Below are positions 58,822 to 64,000 of a stretch of 64,000 nt of DNA, in pieces. This stretch comes from Lachnospiraceae bacterium. GTDB lineage: Bacteria > Bacillota > Clostridia > Lachnospirales > Lachnospiraceae. The stretch's first letter is position 1. Each line of letters begins with the position of its first letter. The DNA lies in assembly GCA_021772075.1 (NCBI GenBank), contig JAETNQ010000003.1:1-64000 (forward strand). Reading direction: 5' to 3'. The notes beneath the pieces are model-generated. The model worked only from the letters and a program-made list of their open reading frames with translations, was not told the origin of the DNA and did no database searches. The translations under genes and the position numbers were made by a program.

Positions 58822-59820
58822 CTACCCTTCCATCACATGCAGAGACCGGATATAAGGATCTTCAATCTTTTCCATCAAGGCCATCGTATGGCTTTCCAAG
58901 AAATTATCCCCTTCTTCCGTCAGCCCCTGGGCCGCCAGTTCCTGGATGACCAGGCTGCAGACCGCCTCCACAATAATAACGCACTTATCCTTCCCGTTCA
59001 CCGTATACAAATAATCCGTTTCCCCTGCGCCTTCCCATGCCGGGGACTGATCCTCCATTCCTGCCAGAAGATCCAGGATATCCCCTATTTCGGATAAAAT
59101 GGCAAGTTCTTTCATCCCATGGCGCATCCATTTGTAAAAAGGCGTGTACCGCCTGTTTAAAAGATAAACCATGGAAATCGAGCTTTTCATAAATTCGGCC
59201 AGCGCCAGCTTTGCGGCCACCTTTTCTCCCCGTTTCATGGCGCGGGCATAATTGTACTGGCCGGACTGAGCCATCACAGCCGCTCTTGCCGCTATCTTCT
59301 TGATTCTCACGTCTTCCGGATAGCAGGGAAGCAGCCCGTTTCTTATTCTGCTGAATTCTCCCAGCGGATCCTCAAACACCTCTCCGTTGGTCGCCGTGCA
59401 GAGAGCCGATTCCTGCAGCCGCATCCACTCCCTGTTGCTTTTGGGAATATCCTCCGTTCCCAATATGCCATAATAGAAATCCGGAATACAAAGAACGCCT
59501 ATTCTTCCGCCTCCATGCAGGCTTTCCATCCTGCCCTTTATCCCTTCAAAATCTTTCGGCAGCTTCCGGTATTCCTCCGCCATGGCCTGTCCATATTTTT
59601 CATAATCCTCTCTCGTCAGCCACAGGCAGAAGGACGGCCCATAGTCATGATCCCTGGAAATCGCATCGTCGAAGCCAAGGCATTCCGATCCCTGCCCTGC
59701 CAATCCTGCGGCCACCCGTCCTGCCAGCATCGGAAACTTTTTCTCTAACATTCCTTTTCCATAGGTATCATAATATTTTCTGGATAACTCCAGGCCTTTT
59801 ATTTCTCCATTCTTTCCCAT
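58822..59820 (-). CDS. DUF4037 domain protein (nucleotidyltransferase-like)
   Basis: 332 residues. GQGSECLGFDDAISRDHDYGPSFCLWLTREDYEKYG has the G-S-E...D-x-D pattern of MNT-type nucleotidyltransferases, then the DUF4037 tail GEFSRIRNGLLPCYPEDVRIKKIAARAAVMAQSGQYNYARAMKRGE...RRYTPFYKWM. Function unknown. It precedes a TPR gene in reading order and shares the operon. Confidence 0.8.
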   Translation of the reverse strand: MGKNGEIKGLELSRKYYDTYGKGMLEKKFPMLAGRVAAGLAGQGSECLGFDDAISRDHDYGPSFCLWLTREDYEKYGQAMAEEYRKLPKDFEGIKGRMESLHGGGRIGVLCIPDFYYGILGTEDIPKSNREWMRLQESALCTATNGEVFEDPLGEFSRIRNGLLPCYPEDVRIKKIAARAAVMAQSGQYNYARAMKRGEKVAAKLALAEFMKSSISMVYLLNRRYTPFYKWMRHGMKELAILSEIGDILDLLAGMEDQSPAWEGAGETDYLYTVNGKDKCVIIVEAVCSLVIQELAAQGLTEEGDNFLESHTMALMEKIEDPYIRSLHVMEG

Positions 59821-59831
59821 TCCGTTCCGTC

Positions 59832-60695
59832 TCAGCCGATCCTTTCATAGATATTCCGTGCCTGTTCCCTATACTTCCGGGCCTTTTCCCCATCTGCAAG
59901 GCAGTCGCAGACGGCTGCACAGTTTTCACAAAGCACCGCATAACTCTGATTTTTTCCAAAATGCTTTTCGACTTCCAGCAAAGCTTTCTCATAAGATGCC
60001 AGCGCCGGGGCATAATCCCCCATACGGTAATAGGCTTCTCCCACTCCTGCCAGCGCCGCGCTGTAATGGGCATCCGTTTCTCCGTTTTCCCCCGCTTCCT
60101 CAAAAATACGCAATGCCTTTTCCAACGCTTCCGCCGCCTCTCCGACCCGGTCCATCTTAAAATAAACCAGCGCAAGATTCGTCAAAGTAGTGGCCTGTTC
60201 CGCCCCGCTGTCTTCCAGTTTTTCCACGATTCCAAGCGCCTTTTGCAACAGTTTTGCCGCTTCCTCATTCCTCCCCATCTGTTCCAGCAGGAGGCTCATA
60301 TTGTTGTACAGCCCTGCAAACCGGTAATCTCCTTCCTGCAAAAGACCGTTATAAATCTGCAGCGCCTGGCAGTAATACTGGTACGCCTGTTCCGCATTGC
60401 CGGCCGCACGGTAGGCGGTGGCCGTATTCAACAAGGTAGTGGCAAAATGCTCGCTTCCCCCAAGCTGCAGTTCCTCCATCAATAACAGGACGTCTTCCGC
60501 AATATCAAAAGCCTTGCGGAATTCGGATACGCTCCGGTAGAACCCTATCATCTCATTTCCCACTGCAATATAAGCGGCATAATCCTCCGCCTCTTTTGCC
60601 TCTTCCAAGTTCCTGGTCAGATAGGGTTCGACCTGGTCCAGTTCATTCTTCTGGAAATACTCATCCAACTGTCCGAAAAATTCTTCTATATTCAT
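59832..60695 (-). CDS. Tetratricopeptide repeat protein
   Basis: 287 residues with about six TPR units (for example QYYCQALQIYNGLLQEGDYRFAGLYNNMSLLLEQMG and AGLYNNMSLLLEQMGRNEEAAKLLQKAL). An all-helical protein-binding scaffold with no catalytic domain. Next to the DUF4037 gene, with which it is commonly paired in this group as I recall; the two may act together. Confidence 0.85.
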   Translation of the reverse strand: MNIEEFFGQLDEYFQKNELDQVEPYLTRNLEEAKEAEDYAAYIAVGNEMIGFYRSVSEFRKAFDIAEDVLLLMEELQLGGSEHFATTLLNTATAYRAAGNAEQAYQYYCQALQIYNGLLQEGDYRFAGLYNNMSLLLEQMGRNEEAAKLLQKALGIVEKLEDSGAEQATTLTNLALVYFKMDRVGEAAEALEKALRIFEEAGENGETDAHYSAALAGVGEAYYRMGDYAPALASYEKALLEVEKHFGKNQSYAVLCENCAAVCDCLADGEKARKYREQARNIYERIG

Positions 60696-60723
60696 TTTCC
60701 ATCCCATTTCTGCGCTGTTTTTC

Positions 60724-61215
60724 CTATTTTTTATGGTTAATATAATTCACAAGCCCTTCTGCCGCAATGATTTTTTGCATAAATTCAGGAAATGCCTGTC
60801 CCTGGAACCGGGTGCCTTTCGTTATGTTTTGAATGACCCCGCTGTCAAAATCCACTTCCACCTCGTCACCGGCTTCGATTCCCCGGGACGCCTCCGGGCA
60901 TTCCACAATAGGAAGCCCGATATTGATCGCATTTCGGTAAAAAATCCTTGCAAATGTCTCCGCGATCACGCAGCTTACCCCCGCCGCCTTAATGGCGATA
61001 GGCGCGTGTTCCCTGGAAGAGCCGCAGCCAAAATTCTTATCCGCCACGATAATATCCCCCGCCTTTACCCGATGCACGAATTCTTTGTCAATATCCTCCA
61101 TGCAGTGGAGCGCAAGCTCCGCCGGATCCGAGGAATTCAAATACCTCGCCGGAATAATGACATCCGTATCCACATTATCACCATACTTAAATACTGTTCC
61201 TTTTGCTGATTTCAT
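60724..61215 (-). CDS. leuD: 3-isopropylmalate dehydratase small subunit
   Basis: 163 residues from ATG 61215 (GGGAGGAA upstream). [57 protein letters not shown] are the swivel-domain signatures of the second step of leucine synthesis. Next to leuC. Confidence 0.95.
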   Translation of the reverse strand: MKSAKGTVFKYGDNVDTDVIIPARYLNSSDPAELALHCMEDIDKEFVHRVKAGDIIVADKNFGCGSSREHAPIAIKAAGVSCVIAETFARIFYRNAINIGLPIVECPEASRGIEAGDEVEVDFDSGVIQNITKGTRFQGQAFPEFMQKIIAAEGLVNYINHKK

Positions 61216-61271
61216 AGGTTCCTCCCTGCCATTGATATTGGTTAAAAACATTTCCGCCTGGAACCGCGTTT

Positions 61272-62525
61272 TTACGGGCAGGCAATCTTTCCAGCCACCG
61301 CGCTTGCTGCTGCTACCGCCGGACTCGCCAGATAAATCTCTGATTTCACATGGCCCATCCGCCCTACAAAATTCCGGTTCGTCGTGGAAACACACCGTTC
61401 TCCTTCCGCCAGAATCCCCATATAACCGCCGAGGCACGGGCCGCATGTAGGTGTGCTTACTACCGCCCCCGCTTCTATAAAGGTCTTCAAAAGCCCTTCT
61501 TCCATGGCCTGCATATAAATAGACTGGGTAGCGGGAATCACAATGCAGCGCATGCCCTTTGCCACATGCTTTCCAGCCAGTACCTTTGCCGCAATACGCA
61601 GGTCATCCAGCCGGCCGTTGGTACAGGAACCGATGACCACTTGGTCGATCTTAATGTCTTCCCCTATTTCATCCACCGTTTTCGTGTTCTCGGGAAGATG
61701 GGGAAATGCGATTGTAGGTCTGAGCATGCTTAAATCGATCGTATACTCTTCATCATATACTGCATCCTCATCCGCTTCATAAATCGTATATTTTTTTTTG
61801 GAATGCTCCTTCATATAAGCAACCGCCGCATCGTCCGCCGGGAAAATACCGTTCTTCCCTCCTGCTTCTATCGCCATATTCGCGATCGTGAAACGATCGT
61901 CCATCGTCAGGTTGCTGATTCCTTCTCCCACGAATTCCATAGACTTATATAAAGCGCCATCCACGCCGATCATGCCGATAATATGCAGGATAATATCCTT
62001 TCCGCTTACCCACTGGGCCGGTTTCCCGATTAAGCGGAATTTGATTGCCCCAGGCACTTTAAACCATGCCTTTCCCGTCGCCATGCCTGCCGCCATATCC
62101 GTACTTCCCACTCCTGTGGAGAAAGCACCCAAAGCGCCGTATGTGCATGTATGGGAATCGGCCCCGATAATCACATCCCCTGCCACAGTAAGCCCTTTTT
62201 CCGGAAGAAGGGCATGTTCAATCCCCATCTCCCCCACTTCAAAATAATTAGTGATTCCATTGCGGTATGCGAATTCCCTCACGCATTTGCAATGTTCGGC
62301 AGATTTGATATCTTTATTCGGCACAAAATGATCCGGCACAAGGGCGATCTTATCTTTATCAAAAACCCCCTCCACATTCATTTTTTCCATTTCTTTAATG
62401 GCAACCGGACTGGTAATATCATTTCCCAATACCAAGTCCAGATCCGCCTCAATGAGCTGTCCTGCCTCCACTTTTTCCAATCCCGCATGGGCTGCCAGTA
62501 TTTTCTGGGTCATCGTCATTCCCAT
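61272..62525 (-). CDS. leuC: 3-isopropylmalate dehydratase large subunit
   Basis: 417 residues. [12 protein letters not shown] start, [39 protein letters not shown] and [10 protein letters not shown] supply the cysteines of the 4Fe-4S cluster. Forms the enzyme with LeuD. No leucine T-box is visible upstream; the leader is short. Confidence 0.95.
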   Translation of the reverse strand: MGMTMTQKILAAHAGLEKVEAGQLIEADLDLVLGNDITSPVAIKEMEKMNVEGVFDKDKIALVPDHFVPNKDIKSAEHCKCVREFAYRNGITNYFEVGEMGIEHALLPEKGLTVAGDVIIGADSHTCTYGALGAFSTGVGSTDMAAGMATGKAWFKVPGAIKFRLIGKPAQWVSGKDIILHIIGMIGVDGALYKSMEFVGEGISNLTMDDRFTIANMAIEAGGKNGIFPADDAAVAYMKEHSKKKYTIYEADEDAVYDEEYTIDLSMLRPTIAFPHLPENTKTVDEIGEDIKIDQVVIGSCTNGRLDDLRIAAKVLAGKHVAKGMRCIVIPATQSIYMQAMEEGLLKTFIEAGAVVSTPTCGPCLGGYMGILAEGERCVSTTNRNFVGRMGHVKSEIYLASPAVAAASAVAGKIACP

Positions 62526-62540
62526 TTTCTTTTTCCTCCT

Positions 62541-63647
62541 TTATTCCTTTTCCGCTTTCACCGGAATGTCCCCCGCCAGATTTTCAAATTTGTCCCTCGC
62601 TTTTCGGAAACAATCCATCAGCTTCGGGGAAAAAGTGCCGCATTCCCCGTTTATAATCATCTCAAACGCCTTATCCTTCGGAATTGCGTCCTTATATACC
62701 CTTTCATTCACCAAAGCGTCATAAACATCCGCCACGGAAACGAGCTGGGCCGAAATCGGTATTTCATCTTCCTTCAATCCGTCAGGATACCCCCTCCCAT
62801 CATATCTTTCATGATGATATCGACTTATTTCATAACCGATCTTCGCATACTCCTCGTCCCATACGCCCTCGATGCTGCTGACAATCTCGCATCCCTTGAT
62901 GGTATGGGCCTTCATGCATTCAAACTCTTCCTTTGTAAACTTCCCGGGCTTTAAAAGAATGCTGTCCGGTATGGCGATCTTTCCCAAATCGTGCAGCGCG
63001 CTGGCGGATACGATAATTCCGATTTTCTCCGGCGTCAGGCCATATTCCGGATATTCCTTTGCAATTTCCTCCGCCATAATCTTCGTATAACCTTTTACAC
63101 GCCTTACATGTTCGCCGCTTTCCAGATTTCTATGTTCCACTACCGTGCCTAACACATCGATAATATTATCATTGCTTTGCTTTAACCGCTCTGCCTGCAC
63201 TTTCAGCAGCTTATATTGTTCGCGCAAAGTCTTTGTCTGCTCCGCCACTTTCTGTTCCAGTTCCCTCTGGTACTGAAAAAGACTTACTACATTTTCCACC
63301 CGCTTTCTCACGAGGGCATTGTCAAACGGTTTATGGATAAAATCGGAAACCCCATAGTCAAAGCAGTCTTGTTCCACTTTAATGGAAGACTCCCCGCTGA
63401 TAACCAAAACAGGAATCTTGTCAATCCACATTTTTTCCTTCATAGCCTTCAGAACTTCAAACCCGTCCATTTCCGGCATGATCAGATCCAGCAGAACAAC
63501 CGCGATCTCCTGATTCCGGTCTTCCATATGTTCCAAAGCCTGTTTCCCGTTTTCCACCATGATCACGTCATATTCATCTCTTAATATTTCTGCCAGCAAT
63601 TCACGGTTGATTTCCATGTCGTCTACAACAAGTACAATATTACGCAT
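62541..63647 (-). CDS. Response regulator with HD-GYP output
   Basis: 368 residues. Receiver domain (VLVVDDMEINRELL, phosphoacceptor in VVLLDLIMPEMDG, K in FIHKPFDNALV), a coiled linker, then an HD-GYP domain: RRVKGYTKIM, HDLGKIAIPDSILLKPGKFTKEE, HHERYDGRGYPDGLKEDEIP. HD-GYP domains usually degrade cyclic-di-GMP. It probably receives signal from the hybrid kinase encoded immediately upstream (63683 onward). Ends 15 bases before leuC. Confidence 0.9.
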   Translation of the reverse strand: MRNIVLVVDDMEINRELLAEILRDEYDVIMVENGKQALEHMEDRNQEIAVVLLDLIMPEMDGFEVLKAMKEKMWIDKIPVLVISGESSIKVEQDCFDYGVSDFIHKPFDNALVRKRVENVVSLFQYQRELEQKVAEQTKTLREQYKLLKVQAERLKQSNDNIIDVLGTVVEHRNLESGEHVRRVKGYTKIMAEEIAKEYPEYGLTPEKIGIIVSASALHDLGKIAIPDSILLKPGKFTKEEFECMKAHTIKGCEIVSSIEGVWDEEYAKIGYEISRYHHERYDGRGYPDGLKEDEIPISAQLVSVADVYDALVNERVYKDAIPKDKAFEMIINGECGTFSPKLMDCFRKARDKFENLAGDIPVKAEKE

Positions 63648-63682
63648 ATTTTCTCCTTTTCATTATGCATTCATTCTTTTTC

Positions 63683-64000
63683 TCATATCAGTTGAAAAAT
63701 CGTGGATTTTAAAAGATCCATATTCACCGGCTTTGACATATGCGCATTCATGCCGGCTTCCATTGCCTTTTTTACATCTTCTGCAAAGGCGTTCGCCGTC
63801 ATGGCAGCAATCGGTATTGTCCGTGCCTCAGGATGCGCGCATTCCCGGATTTCCCTTGCCGCCCCGTAGCCATCCAGCACAGGCATCTGGATATCCATTA
63901 AAATCATGTGATAATAACCTTTTTCTGACTTTTTAAACATTTCTACTGCAATCTGCCCGTTTTCTGCAATATCGCAGTCCGCGCCTTCTGCCTTTAAAAG
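63683..64000 (-). CDS. Hybrid sensor kinase, C-terminal receiver domain (partial)
   Basis: The frame runs off the right edge; 105 residues visible. LLKAEGADCDIAENGQIAVEMFKKS is continued by YHMILMDIQMPVLDGYGAAREIRE (phosphoacceptor D), AMTANAFAEDVKKAMEAGMNAHMSKPV (conserved T/A and K). A receiver domain that ends a hybrid histidine kinase is the likely whole; the kinase lies outside the window. Adjacent to the HD-GYP regulator. Confidence 0.85.
   Translation of the reverse strand, partial: LLKAEGADCDIAENGQIAVEMFKKSEKGYYHMILMDIQMPVLDGYGAAREIRECAHPEARTIPIAAMTANAFAEDVKKAMEAGMNAHMSKPVNMDLLKSTIFQLI

Noticed and set aside
61216-61446. Long N-terminal extension of leuD
   Set aside because: Overlaps the end of leuC in another frame; LeuD starts [18 protein letters not shown] at 61215 with a good ribosome site.
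62526-62560. Leucine T-box or riboswitch upstream of leuC
   Set aside because: Only 15 bases separate leuC from the HD-GYP gene; no leader structure is present.

Overview
The window joins two very different pieces of DNA. Positions 1 to about 27.9 kb are an AT-richer, gene-dense, almost entirely minus-strand block of phage-type genes that ends at a tyrosine integrase on the plus strand (26560-27798). From about 28.0 kb to the end is ordinary chromosome of an endospore-forming member of the Clostridia. A GerA-family germination protein, YlbJ, GerW, FtsW/RodA with a transpeptidase, a four-cysteine ribosomal protein L28, a DegV/FakA pair, and the style of the unnamed conserved proteins point to the family Lachnospiraceae. 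That family-level call rests on remembered protein families, not on a search.

The integrated element continues past the left edge. No portal, terminase or tail gene is visible, so prophage versus other integrative element is not settled; the gene set looks like the replication, nucleotide and accessory half of a temperate phage. Left to right: 0-6.3 kb holds small proteins, several with CxxC metal-binding pairs, plus DUF5662, a ThyX-like protein, a HAD hydrolase and a MazG-like pyrophosphohydrolase. 6.3-14.4 kb is the replication module: a superfamily 2 helicase, two paralogues around a methylase-like protein, an SSB-like protein, and a 1425-residue fusion of a D5-type helicase, a primase-like domain, an exonuclease and a family B polymerase. 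14.4-19.2 kb holds small membrane proteins, a SleB-type wall hydrolase, DUF6353 and DUF3310. 19.2-26.4 kb is an accessory region with more DUF6353 paralogues, two DUF6273 proteins with diversified C termini, a tRNA-like gene, zinc ribbons, an excisionase-like protein and DUF6431, facing the integrase across a shared promoter and operator.

Several things in the element are not explained by the gene list. The C termini of the two DUF6273 proteins differ at adenine positions in the way diversity-generating retroelement targets do. A 26-bp motif recurs eight times at gene boundaries. Strong hairpins follow many genes, some with the stop codon in the loop. A 20-bp tandem duplication frameshifts a small membrane protein. 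An inverted-repeat operator covers a promoter at 23.83 kb. GTGTAGGA-type repeats occur before and after the integrase.

The chromosome from 28 to 64 kb is mostly minus strand and holds housekeeping clusters: rsmD-coaD, a topoisomerase IV pair, degV (FakB-like), recG, fakA-like and an Asp23-family gene, rpmB, a rod or division cluster (PBP, FtsW/RodA, U32 peptidase, ZapA), ruvB-ruvA, leuD-leuC and HD-GYP signalling. Its most unusual feature is a roughly 310-bp palindromic element at 42.04-42.35 kb with perfect 58-bp arms and nested hairpins, between the topoisomerase promoter and degV.
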